A DNA stretch of 64,000 nucleotides from Cymbidium sinense (Eukaryota > Streptophyta > Magnoliopsida > Asparagales > Orchidaceae), in assembly GCA_021442155.1 (NCBI GenBank), contig CM038225.1:85758925-85822924 (forward strand). The letters run 5' to 3'. A program made the translations under genes and the position numbers. The number at the start of each line of letters is the position of its first letter. Position 1 is the first letter of the stretch. Below are positions 49,190 to 62,470 of the stretch, piece after piece. Under the pieces are notes generated by a model that was not told the origin of the DNA, did no database searches, and was given only the letters and a program-made list of their open reading frames with translations.

Positions 49190-49815
49190 GATATGTGTCA
49201 TTGTTAACCAGGGAAGTAAGGTAATCAAATGACCTCTTTAGGACAACTTAAAGTCTCATATTCTCGAGATGTCCAAACTATATACCCATTACATTCAATC
49301 ATATATAAATTATTATGTAAGAATATAAGAAAGTAAGCTCTAAATTATATGATTAATGAATCCAATGACTAAGCAAGTTTGAATGCATGTATTTTTAAAT
49401 AAAAAAGGGGGATTATCATCCTCTAATCAAAGACACACATGCATGTATAAAAGACATAAACAAGTATGTGCCATTGTTAAACTAGGGAAGTGAGGTAATC
49501 AAATGACCCCCTTAGGGTTACTTAAAGTCTCATATTCCAGGAATGTCCAAAATATATTCCTAATTTTCTTAAATACATACACATGTATTTGTAATTAAGA
49601 AGGTGAAAATTATGCAAAGATTATATTTTCTTTAATGAAATTATTTAAGTATATGACTTAAAGCTCTATCTAAATTCTTATGTTAAAGCCGCATAAGAAT
49701 GAAATCAAAAGAGTTTTTATCCGTTGTTAAACTAGAAGTGAGGTAATCAAATGACCTCCTTGGGACTACTTAAAGCCTCATATTCCTAGGATGTCTAGGC
49801 TATATATCCATTACA
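49190..49815 (-). repeat. About 265-bp internal repeats, three units, LTR copy 4
   Basis: Units around 49,200-49,280, 49,470-49,550 and 49,730-49,805 share GTAATCAAATGACC, CTTAAAGYCTCATATTC and GATGTCC. They are homologous to the repeats in copy 2. Confidence 0.85.
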
Positions 49816-52269
49816 TTCATGCTTATATAAATCAACATGTGAATAAAGGAAAGAGACTTCACTTCATACACTTAAGGTATAATCACATGCATATCCTATA
49901 TATTTATAACTAACACCCCAACATGTGTTACTATTCATTTATAAGGTTTTGAAAAATACATTTGAATTTAATAGTGATAATAGCCACACATATATTAAAT
50001 TAAATCAACGCATGCAAGCTTCATAAATGAAAATCATTTGATTTAATTAATTTTTGAAAAAGGAAGGAATGCATGGAATTAAACAACATATAATATGTAG
50101 CATGATTGGAAAGAATAACCAAATATAAACATATGATTCATTTAATCCAACTAATTCTTAAGGACCAACATACCAAATCAAACTATTTAAAAAAACCAAT
50201 GTTCTTTAATGTCATTTTGATTTTATGTTCAATTTGACTTAAGGAATGTGCGAAGGAGTTTGCTAATCCTAACCCATCGCCATGTTTATAAGTTAGCTTG
50301 GTTTAATAAGATATGGTTAAGTTGATTTTATGGATTAATTAAGTTGTCATATGTATTAAGTTCATTAATTAATGCTTTCCCATGTTTCCTTAAAGTAATT
50401 ATCCAAATAATTGTGAGCTAATTTGATATGCAAATGGATTGAAATGTAAATTAACAATGGTCCTATGAAATGAAAGGGCCTAATGCAATTAGCTCACAAT
50501 TATTGATTAATTAGCTTAAAGAACTTAATTACTTTTTTTTTTATTTTCCCCACACATATGGGTAAATCATAATTTTATTAACTCTCTTTAGGCTATTAAA
50601 CACCTAAAGATCTACCCATGAATTAATTAATCAAGATCAGATATTATAATTTTTTTAAAATTGATTAATCAAGTTTCTCTTGCTTAATTTGCCAAATTTA
50701 AATAATTATCCTTCAAATGAAATGGACATAACGAGAAAAGGTTGGGAAAGAGGTTCAAACCTAATTCCATGAGTCCCCTCATTCAATTAAATAATATTTG
50801 ATGTGATTTGAACCTTAATTTAACTAATTAAGTAATTAATTAGTTAATTAGTCTTTAATTATTATTTCTTAAATAAAATGAGAAAGGTTTAGGGAAAGAT
50901 AATAGGGAAGAGGTCCTAACCTAATTCCATAAGCTCTCACTATTAGGCAGTGATTAGGAAGCCCGATGAACTAAGTAATTACTATTCATATGCTTAATTA
51001 ACACTTAATCAAGTTAAGAAAGTACTCAAGGCTTAATGAATCAATTTTCCTAATTAATCAACCAATAAATCACAAGAAAATTAGGGGAGACAAGGGTCAA
51101 CCCCTTAAACAATCTCAAAAAGTTTAAGGTTAATTAGTTAATTAATTAAGGAGTAATTAGGCTAATTAATTTTTTAATTAAACTATAATTAAGCTCTGAT
51201 TACTATTCAAAATCAATTAAGGATAATTTTAATAGATTCCTCTCTATAATAGCTTTAAAATGAGTCTTTCTTTGTTTTTTTAGACTTTTCTATAATTTAC
51301 TATGAATTTATGAAGTTTCAATCTTAAAATGGATTATTTTGTCTTAATTAAGCTTAATGCCAACTCATGCGCTACGTGGTTCAACGATGTAGCAAGATTG
51401 GATATTTAAGTTGCCACATCCAATAGCTATGATGTGGCGGCATTCACATTTCCTTCGAAAAGCTACAACTCAGTTTTAATGATGTTACCTCATCGGAGCT
51501 AAGACCGGTGGCTCCCACACTTGAGGAAGCTTCGTCTGGTTGAGATGAAGCCCTGTTGAGAAACAATTGGATCAATTCCATGTGGATCACTCAAAAGGCC
51601 AACTCCCATGCTTTGGACATTTGGCTTCAATTGAACTTTGACCTCCGGTGGGCTTGGAGCTCGAAGGAAGGTTCATTTGGCTTCAAAGAGATGTGAGGAT
51701 GGTGTGTGTAAGAGAAATTTGATCCAGGTGGAGAATTAGTGGAGGTTGGATCGGAGCATGCTTGCCCTATTTCGGCATCACTCGGGAAGGGAAAATTCTG
51801 ACGAGGGAGTCCTTGGGAATTCTTGGGAGCTCACTAGGGAGTTTGGAATCTCTCTTGGAAGCTCAAACGATGTAAATAGATCTCTTTTCCATGAAAATTG
51901 AGGGGGTATATCCTTCAATTGCTTGTGATGGATAGAAGGGCATATCTCTCATTTTTTGGCTAGCTAGCCACTGTCAGAGCACCAGAGTTATCCTCATCAA
52001 GTCCACATGGCTCAGTTTGAGTGGAGGAAGGCTTAGGAGGTGGCTCAAGGCTGAATTTGGGCTGATTGCATTCGTTGGATCCTTTGGGTTTTCAATTTGA
52101 AAGGGATATTAGTTAACTCACCTCTCTTTGGTCCATGGCAAGCCTAGCCCAGTTAAGGTGGGCTAGGTGGCTAGGTCAGACACCATTTGGGGTATGTGAG
52201 GGCTGCCAAGTGGAAAGGGGAACTGTTCTTTGATATTTTAGGAAAAATCCCATGTGGAGTGGCATATCG

Positions 52270-53110
52270 AAGGGAGATCTCATTGGGTTTGGCTCAAATT
52301 GGGTTTGGACTAATTTTGGGCTGACCCAAGATGGGTTTTGGTTGAGTTTGGTTAGGTTCCTAGTGGTCATGGGTTGGTTCAAAGGGGTTTGGCTCAATTT
52401 GACCCTTATAGGTCAAATTGGGCTAGGTTGGGTTAGGTTGACCAATAGGTCAAATTGGGTCAAACCAAAGCTTAGGTTAGGTTCAAATGATGATTTGAAG
52501 TGTTTTGGTTCAAGTGGTTTCAATCAATTTGGCCTAGGTTTTGTTTTGGCTCATTTGAAATCAAACGGGTCAAATGGGTCAAGTTGACTTAACCAAATTG
52601 ACTTAATTGGTTTGGGTTGGGTGTTGGTTTAAGTTTAATTGCTTAATTGAAGATGATTGTAGGCTTTAGTTTAAGTTAATTTGGATTTAATTTAGATATT
52701 AGCCAATTTGGCCTTTTAGGTCAGTTTGGGCTAAGATGGTCAATTGGGTTCAATTATGGGTTTGGTATAGTTCAATAATGAATTTTGAATGAACTTGAGC
52801 CATTAGTTGCAATCAATTTGGGTTGAATCATGATTTGACCATTTTGTCCTTTTAGGCCAATTTGTGTCAACTTAGGTCAAATGATCAATTGGGTTTGATT
52901 TGACTCAATTGATTGTCAAATCATGTTCAATCATTGATTATGGGTTGATGTGAATCAATTATTTCAATTGATTTGGTGTAGATGAGTTTTAGCTAATTTA
53001 GGTTCCATATGGGCTAAAGGTTGACTTGGTCAAATGACTAAGTTGACTCAGTTTGACCTAATTTAAGGCAATTGATCATCCTAGGGGGTGATCAATGTTC
53101 ATAGTATGAG
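52270..53110 (-). repeat. TTGACC half-site field, LTR copy 4
   Basis: It corresponds to the fields in copies 1-3. The palindrome survives with one change (TTGACCAATAGGTCAA, 52,438-52,453). The plus-strand ORF 52,252-52,587 (rich in GW, NW) is a translation of this repeat. Confidence 0.75.
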
Positions 53111-54490
53111 GTTTGGATGAGCTTGGTTCAATCCAATTTGGGTTAGATTACAACTTGGTCCAAATGGGTTCTTTATGCAACATTAGGTCAAGTGGACCTA
53201 AATGGGTTAATTGGCTTGGTTTTGGTTTGATTAAGATTTAGTTGAATTTATATATGAGCTTGGGATTGAAATATAAATCCAACTACAATCAATTTAGGCT
53301 ATGAAGGGGTTTTGGATCATTTGGAATTTTCAATCCAAAAGGGCTAAGTTGGGCTTGACTTGAGTTGATTTCAGTTTGGCTCGATGATTATAGGTTTTAT
53401 TTATATTTAGAAAGATGATTGAAGGAATGATTGATTCAAGATAAAATTCATTGATTTTGAATTGATTTAGGTGGGTCTTGGTTAAGTCCAAAGAATTGGC
53501 TTAAAGGGTTTTAAATGAGTTTTGATTTGATTTTGGATTTGGTTTTGGCAACTTGAATGTATATTTCATTTATATTTGGGAAGATAATTGAATATATGAT
53601 TGATTTATAAGAAAATCACTTGAGTTTGAAGTGATTCAAAGGCAAATTTGGCTAAGCTCATGTAGGTGGATCAAAGGGCTTGGAAGGGAATTTGATATAG
53701 TTTGGTTTAATTTCTATCATTGGAATGTGGGTCTCATTTATATTTGTGAAGATAATTGAATATATAATTAATTTATGAGAAAATCAATTGATTTTGGATT
53801 GATTTGGGTTCAGATTTGGCTAAGCTCATGAAGGTATGTCCATATGGCTTAGGAGGGGTCTTGACTTCACTTAATTTATTTTTATTTAGTTTTGATCATT
53901 TGGATATGGATTTCATTTATATTTGTTAAGATAATTGATGGAATAATTGATTTGATTTGAATGGGATTTTGGTTGAGCTTATGGGGGTAGATCCATAGCT
54001 TAAGAGGGATTTAAACTTGGATTTGATCTTGGGTTTCAATCATTTGGAGTTAAATTTGGATTTGGATTTGATAAATGAGTGAGGGATTGAATTGATCTTT
54101 GAGAAAATTAATTGAATTAAATTTAATTAGACTAGGCAAAGGTTAAGGCCATGGAATTCAATCATAAGGCTTAGGAAGGATTTTGGAACTTGGATTTGAT
54201 CATAGGATTGATTGTGAATTTGGAAATTTGATTTTGAATTTGAATTTGAGTTTGGGGTTTGGTTTGAGAAGGAGAACATGGATTGGGTTTAGGATATAGG
54301 GTAGGCAGGTATCCCTAAGTCCCTAAGGCATAACCTACTCCTATGACTACCTCTTATATGGCTCTAAGCTTAGGTTAAGTGTTCACCTAATCACTAGAAG
54401 TGTCTTAAGACTAAGGAGCTCTTAGTGTCTATAATAGTCCTAGATCTATGATGAGGAGGTTGAGGACTCACTCCAAAAGTGAGGTTAACA

Positions 54491-57480
54491 AAATAACCCC
54501 CAATAGGTGTGGTGTAACTGACAAGGCACACCGCACATATTGGCATTGATTGAGATGGTCAATAATGTTCAAAGGTTTGTGAGCACTTACATAAATGATC
54601 TATACCTAAACCTGAGATGTAGACAGAATCATGATCTTTGTTCAATGCAACTCAACTTACGCCAAGGGAATAAGAGAGGGAGAAGGAATCCATTGAGAGA
54701 TTGAGTATATGAACCTTCCACGAGGGAAGCAAGTTGGGGTTATCCACTGGGGATAAGGGTTTGAGTTTGATTTGGTTATATAATTTATGAAATTAAGATC
54801 CACAGGGGATTAGAATTTATAATCCGTTAGGGTTGGGTGTATGAACCTTCCACTAGTGATGGAAGTTCGGGTTATATGAGTTTGATTTCATGGATGTATC
54901 CACTAGAGATAGGAGCTTGGTTGGTTTTATTTGGTAGGCATCCGCTGGGGATGAGAGTTTGATTTAATTTACTTGAATTTGATTTATGCTTAATTTGGGG
55001 GCATATCTACTATGGATATGAACTTGAATTTGCTAGGGATTAAGACTAGATTTAATTTATTTTAATTTATGGTGGCTCACTTGGGAGGCTGGTTTTAAAT
55101 TTTATCTGTTTATTTAATTTATTTGTATATGATTTGGGGCTCCACAAAGGAGAAGGATGTGATTTAGCTCCACTAGGGAGAATAAAGTTAGGTTTAATTT
55201 AATTTGAGGTTGAGGGCATATTTACTAGAGATATGAGCTTGGATATGCTATGGATTTGGTGGATTTAATTTATGGATCCTATCGGTGTGCGATGGATCTA
55301 TTAAGAAGGGGCTATATCAGCCTTGGCCTATCTCAGATTTACCAATCCAAAGAGACAAGCCTACTGGTTGTGGAGTGGAGCTATCTAACCTAAAGGTTGC
55401 CTTTTGGTGTGCAATGGTCGAGCTAGGAAGAAAGTGTAGCAGACTTACATCTTCCAAAGTGAGGAGCAACCGCTAGGGTGATCTATTAGTAAACAACAAA
55501 TCGAACCCAACCTAAGGCGACTATTGAGTGAATACCGCTGGGGGACTTATATCAACTCAAAAATAGGCAAGACTAATTTCATTTTGATTTGATTCAATTT
55601 TATATGATTTGCTTGAATTGGTTTATGTTTGATTTCAAATTAAGGATATATCCACTTGGGATATGAACTAGGAAAAATTTGGAAAGATTTAAATTATGGA
55701 CCATGTCGATGTGTGATGGACCCACTAAGAAGGGGGTATATCAGCCTTGGCCTATCTCAGATTTACAAATCCAAATGGATAGTCTACCGACTACAGGATA
55801 GAGCTATCCAACCTAAAAGTTTCCTTCGATGTGCAATGGTTGAGCTATAAAGAAAGCATAATAGACTTACATCTTCTAATAGGGAGCAATCATTGGGGTG
55901 ATCTGTTGGTAGCATAACAAATCGAACCCAACTTAGGGCGACTGCTGAGTGAATGCTGCTTGGAGACTTATATCAACTCAAAAATAGTTAGAATTAATAT
56001 CATTTTAATTTGATGGACCCTGTCAGTGGCGCTGGATCCACTATGAAGGGGCTATATCAGCTTTATCCTATGTAAGATTCATAAATTTAAAGGAATAGTC
56101 TACCGGCCATGGGGTAGAGCTGACCAACCTAAGGGTTGCCTTTCGGTGTGCAATGACTGTGCTAAGAAGAAAGCATAGTAGACTTACATCTTTCAAAGTG
56201 GGGAGCAACTGCTAGGTGATCTGTTGATGGTGTAATAATTCAAACTCGACCTAAGGCGACTATTGAGTGAGTGTCGCTTGGGACTAATATCAACTCAAGG
56301 GTAGTCAGGCGATTCCTATAGGGAGTTTTGCTGGCACTTCCCTAAAGATAAAATGCCTGATTAGAAAAAGATACCACTGGGGGTGTCCTCCAAATCTACA
56401 AGAGAATATATATATATATATTATTTATATGTTTACATGGACCCTATTGGTGTGTGAGGGACCACACTGAGAAGGGGCTATATCAACCTTATTCTATCTC
56501 AGACTTACTGGACCAAGGGAGAATCTGTATATCTGCAAGATGGATTCTTCAACCATAAGGGTGGCTTCTAAGAAAGGGGAACTGTTTGATCTGATAGTAA
56601 CTCAAGTAGTGTCTAAATGGGGTCGCAAAAGATGTGATCCAAATAGAGTGCCCACAGGGGAGGTGTTATTAGAGGCATTATCCTGAACCCTGCAAAAAGA
56701 AAGCTTATAGGTGTACAGTGGCCAACTCAAGGAGAAGATGTAGCAGACTTATATTTGTCATGAGTGATGTATCCACTCGGTGGGTCACTATCAGCATAGC
56801 GAGGACCAACCAACCTAAGGTACCCATTGGTGTTTAGCGATCAATCTAAGAAGTAGGAATGTAGACTTACATTTTAACAAACAAAAATGATCATTGGAAT
56901 AGTCTGTCGTCAGCAGAACAGAGGCTATCCAACCTAGGGCGACTACTAACCTGAGAGTCCCACGGGAGGACTAGACCCAGACTTGAAGTAGTCAGGAGGG
57001 AAGGAACCACTTGGGGACTTATCCTAAGCATCAAGTATACTCAACCTAGTTAGTGCACGAAGGCTAGTTTAAGAAGAAAGCATAACAGACTTACATCTTC
57101 TTAAATGAAGCTGACATGTGGTAGCTTACCGGTCGCACAGTAAGGCCTACCAAACTAACAAGGTGCTCGTCATGCAATGGTCAAGTAAAGATGAAGGTGT
57201 AGTAGACTTGCATCCTTCTAAATAAGGAACCACTAGAGTGACGCACTAGTAGGGTAGCACATATGCGACTTAGAGAAGCTATTGAGTGAGCACTGTTGAG
57301 GGCGTTATCCCAACTTGAAGTAGCCCAAGACAAAAGATATGTGTTTGTTTTATGTGGTTGTGTGTAGTTCATGTTGTGTTGTGTTGATAAAGGATAGGAC
57401 ACCACTCGGGTTCTTTACGCCTACCATAAACACATCATGGTGGATTAGCAAGCAAAGATATTTTCAGTATGGAAGAGATG
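54491..57480 (-). repeat. Tandem-repeat region between pol and 3' LTR
   Basis: This non-coding 3 kb stretch has long-period degenerate repeats. A block with GAAGGGGCTATATCAGCCTT, CCTATCTCAGATTTA, GGTGTGCAATGGT, AGACTTACATCTTC and GCGACTATTGAGTGA begins near 55,280, 55,710, 56,025 and 56,450, with spacing alternating near 430 and 315 bp. Partial units continue to about 57,320. A shorter motif (TGAACCTTCCAC...GGGTTAT) is repeated near 54,710 and 54,842. Tat/Ogre-lineage elements commonly carry tandem repeats between pol and the 3' LTR. Confidence 0.75.
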
Positions 57481-57484
57481 GAAT

Positions 57485-58262
57485 TTAAGATGAAATTTTC
57501 ATTGATAATTGTTTTGAAACAAGATCCATGGATAATATTTTTTTTAGGTAGAGTCCATTTATTGAAAGCATCGGGTGCTCTCCCTTATGTTTTATGAGCT
57601 GATAATCTTCTCCTTGGTAGGCCTTTTCTATGGAAAAAGGGCCTTCCCAAGTGGGTTTAAACTTGCCTCCCATCTTATGACAGGTAACATTTGGTCTCCT
57701 TAGAACTAAAACAAACTCTCCTACTTGAAAAAGCTCTAGGACAGACCAACTTTTTGTGAGCTTGAATCATTTTGGCCTTACACAACTCAAGGTTATGGCA
57801 TGCACAGAGGCATCTCTCTTCCCTTCGAGCTCTTCTAACCACAACTTGGTGTTCTGCTCCTTTGTGATCTTGCTACCCATAGCTATCCTTAGTCTTGGGA
57901 GTTGGACATCTAATGGTAGAATGCTTTGAACCCATACACTAATGAGAAAGGGGTATATTGAGATCGAGTCTTGTATGTGGTGTGGTAGGCCCACAAGGCT
58001 TCAACTAACTGCTCATCCCACTATCGCTTATTATCATCGAGTATCTTCTTTAATATCCGGATCAAAGTTTTGTTGGTGGCTTCTGCCAAGCCATATGCCC
58101 TCAGGTAGTAGATAATAGAATATCACCAATTTATATTGTGTCTCTGGGCAAAGCTGTTGAATTTTGTGCTCTTGAATATAGTACCATTATTGGATATAAT
58201 TTGTCCCACCCCGAACATATATGATGTGATTCTTGAAAAATGGGAGCACATGCTGAGCTGCG
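57485..58262 (-). pseudogene. Ty3/gypsy integrase (C-terminal two-thirds), degenerate
   Basis: Minus-strand frames give FFKNHIIYV (about 58,235), QIISNNGTIFKSTKFNSF (about 58,205-58,150), LAEATNKTLIRILKKILDD (about 58,095-58,040), then WDEQLVEALWAYHTTYKT and LPLDVQLPRLRIAMGSKI. The core ends MGGKFKPTWEGPFSIEKAYQ (57,673 downwards), the C-terminal chromatin/DNA-binding fold. Integrase inserts the retroelement cDNA. The conserved TDNG is SNNG here, so the second catalytic Asp is lost; the Glu in LAEATN remains. The zinc-binding N-terminus is missing, because the preceding sequence is RT. Stops and frameshifts interrupt. Confidence 0.88.
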
Positions 58263-58741
58263 ATTTTTATGAGCAATGTCCACCATGAGTTGTAGTATTG
58301 GTAGTAGAAATTTATCTTTTGGACATGCCTTGTTTAGATCCTAAAATTGACGCATATGCAAATTTGGCCATTATTCTTCTTAACTAGGATGACACTGGCC
58401 AATCACGTAGGATATTTTTCTTTCCAGATAAAGCCAACATTGATCAATTTCTTCACTTCAGAAATGACCTGCTGTTCACTGTCTAATCGCATGCTTCTAG
58501 GAGCTTGCTTGATAGAGTTAGTACTAGGCTCTATTGCTAGTTTGTGAATTACTACATCAGAAGATAAATCGGGCATCTCTTTGTAACTCCATGTGAAACA
58601 GTCTTTAAACTCAATCAATAGCATAACTAAGTCATTGGTTTCAATACCATTCAACAAAGAACTGATGTATGTCAGACGTGGATTGTCTTCAGTTCCTAAG
58701 TTAATTTCCTTGAGCTCATCAATGGTTGACTTGATCTTCAC
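58263..58741 (-). pseudogene. Ty3/gypsy reverse transcriptase, N-terminal fragment
   Basis: Minus strand from 58,741: MKIKSTIDELKEINLG (linker), then FKDCFTWSYKEMPDLSSDVV (about 58,605-58,548), VKKLINVGFIWKEKYPT (about 58,453-58,403), VILVKKNNGQICICVNF and ACPKDKFLLPILQLMVDIA (about 58,330-58,275). This is the start of the plant Tat-type RT fingers domain. The palm with its YxDD motif, the thumb and all of RNase H are absent. The sequence passes straight into integrase at about 58,262, a large internal pol deletion. Confidence 0.87.
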
Positions 58742-60445
58742 TTTGAACTTTGGCAGTGTATCTTTAACTTAAAAAATCATTTGGATCATCCGAAGTTTCT
58801 AAACACATCTCCTCATATGAGTGTACATGATTTGAGAATAACTTATCAGACTCCAAATAATTGGTGATGACTAAGCAGTAATCGTTATCATTGACCGGAC
58901 CCATTGTACCAAATCCTGGTCCTGGTATTGATTGAGAGCTTTTGAAATTATTATTCCATATTCTTTTGAAATAATCTGATATGTGCTTTGACCATGTATG
59001 TGGAATTAACCCTTTCTTTGCTAAGTTTAGAACACACGGTGAATACTAATCAAAAGGTAATTCTATTAAATCCTTATATGAATCATCCTCAAGTTTTACA
59101 TCAACTTCTTGACTTGAGGATGAAGCTCCTAGAAAGAACTTCTGAGCATTCATATCTATGGATGACTTAGGGGCTTCCTTAACTAGCAAACCCATAACTT
59201 TTTATGATGAAAGTGGTAGAGTTAAAATTCCTAATTGATGCCTGACTATTTCACATATAGACTTGGATACATTTATGCTTTGCTTTGGAACCTAGTTTTC
59301 ATCTCTATCCTGCTCAAGTGTCATCTCAAAAGATATCTGCTACTGAGAGGAGCTAGTAGTGTGCTAACCAAATACGACTCATCCTCTGAACTAGACTCTA
59401 AGTCTATGTGGATAGCAGGTGTACTCCTAGTGGCTGGGACATACCTCCTATTGGGTGGCCAATAGGGAGGCTTTCCACCTTGAGGGGCTGCCTCTAAACT
59501 ATCCTCTTCCTCTACCTAGTGGAGGTCGGGTCATCCTACCCATATGTTCAAATGGAGTAATGAACTATGGGTGGAATCTAATGTCAGGCTCTATATCTTC
59601 CCCTGAGTCCATTTCTCGCTCCCTTTTATTTTCTTTTTCTTTCTATTTCTATTTTTTACTTTTCTTTTTCTATTTCTTTTCCTTTTTCTTTCCTTTTGTC
59701 CCTCATGGGTATCTTGACTAAGTTTGCAAGAATGGACTTGTTGATTTTGGGGGAGGTAATAGGTTGCATCCTCATATATCCTAACCTCATGAACTGTGAA
59801 TGTTTTGAGATCTCCTTTGACATAGTACTCAATCCCACCTCTCATGAACTTTATGCACTAATATTGAGAGGATGAAATTGTGTTATTTTCATGTATCCAT
59901 AGTCTTCCAAGCAAAGGATTGAAAGATGTATTTGAGTCTATGATGTGAAACTTAGCTTCAATCTTCCAATCATCTATCTCTAATGGCGACACTATGGAGC
60001 CTAAGGCCCTCACACCTTACTCATTGAATCCTCTTAACATCATCCTTTCCTTTTAAAGTTTGGAGATGTCGATATTCAAGTAGGCAAGGGTTCTTAGACT
60101 CATAATATTGACTAATACACTATGGTCAAACAGAACCCTGGATAACATGTATCTTCTAACATCCACTATAATGTCAAGAGCGCAGTTATGCTCAGTCGTC
60201 CTTAGAAGTAAGTCTTCATCACTGAATGTAACTCCTAAGATGTCCTTCAAGTGGCGTGCTTCCTCTTCAGTAGTAGTCAGCTGAGCTAAGCATATCTCTG
60301 GATCAAGTAAAGCCTTGATTAGAGATTCCCTCCTCTCTTTGGATAAGACAAGGGCGTCATATATGGTTAACTTAGCTGACAAATTTTTTAGATGAGCTTG
60401 GGCATTATAATCAACTTTGACTTGGTCCTCCATAAGCATATCCAT
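58742..60445 (-). pseudogene. Ty3/gypsy aspartic protease and linker, degenerate
   Basis: The ORF at 60,445-60,053 includes KLTIYDALVLSKERRESLIK and CALDIIVDVRRYMLSRVLFD, then VLVNIMSLRTLAYLNIDIS. This is the retropepsin block of Tat/Ogre-like elements, with DHS where D-(P/N)-G/S is expected at the active site. Further down, WKIEAKFHIIDSNTSFNPLL, then GRLWIHENN (about 59,950-59,890) is the second retropepsin motif. Then GGIEYYVKGDLKTFTVHE and a Lys/Arg/Glu-rich run (59,720-59,620) lead toward RT. Frames change and stops occur, so it is non-functional. Confidence 0.75.
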
Positions 60446-60576
60446 AGGTGGACCATCTTGTGGAGGGGCTATCGCTCACTAGAACCAATGACTTGTTTAC
60501 TTGCATCCTAAGGTGCTACCGTAGAAGGTAGAACTTTGCCACTGTGTAGGTTAACTTCAGTGACTTCTTGGAATGA

Positions 60577-62470
60577 TCAACTTATGGAGAGTTCAACCTT
60601 CTCATCGGGCATACCTATAGTTTCTCCTATGGGATCCTCGGAGTCAGTTGACTCCAAGTCAATCTCAAAAGATGAACTAGATTGATTTAGAAAAGGAAAG
60701 TATGATTCTGAATTAGAAGAGAGAGGATTAGAATTACTAGAGCTATTATTATTTTCTAGACTTGGAGAGTTTTCAACAGAAATACAATCAAGAGCATCAG
60801 AAGTGGACAAGATGTAAGTAAAATATGCTTTCTTCATTGATTTCTTTTTGGGTGGAGGTACATGGTAGAAATTGAGTAAAGTCAATGGAGTAAGGGATTT
60901 AGTGCCCTTGTCCACTAATACAATGCTCATGCATATAGAAGAGGAGCTAGCAGAGGAAGGGGTAGCTACAACAGTGGATGGAGTGCTGGACTAGATGGTG
61001 GTTGCACTACTAGACTATCCCGGGCATATGTGGTGAGCTGCTACTACTGGGCTATCACCTTCTCTGAGTTGTCCTTTGCAACTAGTAAACATTCCTTGGT
61101 TTTGGAGGTTTGACCTACTTCAGACACAAGGAAAGCTTCCTAATCTTGAAATAATCTTTTTAGAGGATCGGGATAAGGAGATATCCCAACCTTTTTTGAT
61201 CTTAAGAGGATTGTAAGTATCCTCAAGGATTACCCTAGCATAACTGGATGGTTGTTCTAAGAGGTATTCCTTAAGGATAACTATGGCTCCGACTTGTAGC
61301 CATGCTTAAGCCAGTCCTTAAAAGTAATACAATCCTCTAAGACATGGTCCAACATGCAACAATAGGGGCAACAACTAGGTTCATCGTTCTTGCCCACTTC
61401 CTCTAGCCTCTTAGGCTCTGGTAATTGAAAGTTAGGTTTCTTTAAGAGGTTCTTAAAGATTTTCTTAACTACATCCCTCTTGACTGAATATGGTTTATTC
61501 AATCTGTTGGGAAGTGTAAGTGGGTCACCTACCTGGAGATAGATGTGAATACTGCTACTGGGTAGGCTGCTGAGGTGCTGAGAGTGGCTATTTTGGTGGC
61601 TATGGTGGCCAGTATGATGGTGACGTGGTGGCAAAGGAGGTGGAAAAGGAGGCTACAGGGATCGGGGTCTCTCATACTAGGCTCTAGCTGGCTACTTCCC
61701 TCTATCCACTAACATAATTGTCCCTGGCTTCTTCTCAATCACCTTCTACGGCTTGGGCCGAGATGATTAGTCAAGAAAGGGTAACTATTTGGCTTCCTCT
61801 TATAGACTAGCCACCTTGTTGATTAGTTTCTCGAATATTTTGATGGTAAAGCTCTTAAGTATGAAGGCGACTAGGCCATAAATATTCTTGAGAAGAATCT
61901 CAATGGCATGCTATTCGAACAGCGGTAGCTCGTATTCCATGCCGAGGTTGTGCCACTTGAGAATATAATCAGCAAGGAACTCATTGGGATTTGCTTTACT
62001 ATAATGAGGTTACCTACAATCACTCTTTCGAGCTCCAAGAAACCTCTTAATGAAGAGGTTCTCTAACTCAACAAAAGTATTCACTGAACCATTGGGCAGT
62101 TTAGCATACTAATCAAATGCAATCTCTACTAAGCTGTTGATAAAGAGTCTAAACAGGCATGTGTCACTGCCATCGGTGTTGCAATAGTTGACCCTAAAAT
62201 GTGCAATATGCTATTATGAGTTCCCACTGCCATCAAAGATCATGAAGGAAGGCAACACAAAACTCTTGGGATATTGAACTACATCAAATTCCTCCAGGTA
62301 TGGTCTACCCTTTGGAATGGATGAGCTCCCCCTGGCATGCACCATCGCTTCCTTCACCTGTTGTTCTACCATATGTTTAATTTCCTTCTCATGCATGGAG
62401 GTGCCATCTGTGACCTTCCTATGCAAACTACCAAAGATCATCATCATGCAGAGTGCACCTAAGATGGTCT
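60577..62470 (-). pseudogene. Ty3/gypsy gag polyprotein, degenerate
   Basis: Minus-strand pieces: KEIKHMVEQQVKEAM and KGRPYLEEFDVVQYPKSFVL (62,390-62,265), then NTFVELENLFIKRFLGARKS and NPNEFLADYILKWHNLGMEY (about 62,080-61,935), IEILLKNIYGLVAFIL, and EKLINKVASL (about 61,835-61,800). The 117-codon ORF 61,634-61,281 ends with a nucleocapsid-like CCPYCCMLDH...CITFKDWL motif. A Ser/Asn-rich linker ORF (60,930-60,577) follows. This layout matches Tat-lineage gag. Many internal stops (often TAG) mean no full capsid protein. Confidence 0.8.

Larger units (their letters stand above)
47848..54490 (-). mobile_element. Giant LTR repeat, copy 4: 3' LTR next to gag-pol
   Basis: Minus orientation, 6,643 bp. 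Its 5' end (minus strand TGTTAACCTCACTTTTGG) is at 54,490 and its 3' end at 47,848 (plus strand TGTGGTGTTTATTTTTGG). Zone D is reduced to about 155 bp (47,848-48,003), about 1.25 kb shorter than copy 2. Zone C runs 48,004-48,560, B 48,560-51,400 and A 51,400-54,490. On the internal side it is preceded by TATTGGGGGTTATTT, a plausible polypurine-like tract. Its position downstream of the minus-strand integrase makes it the 3' LTR of that element. Confidence 0.82.

Noticed and set aside
42780..49815. Regularly spaced repeats as a CRISPR-like array
   Set aside because: The units are ~260 bp, degenerate, in plant LTR DNA. There are no short identical repeats with unique spacers.
52252..52587. 111-codon ORF rich in GW/NW
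   Set aside because: It is a translation of the TTGGG/GGTCAA half-site field of LTR copy 4.
57181..57405. 74-codon minus ORF as an extra retroelement protein
   Set aside because: It lies in the tandem-repeat region after integrase and has no recognisable motif.
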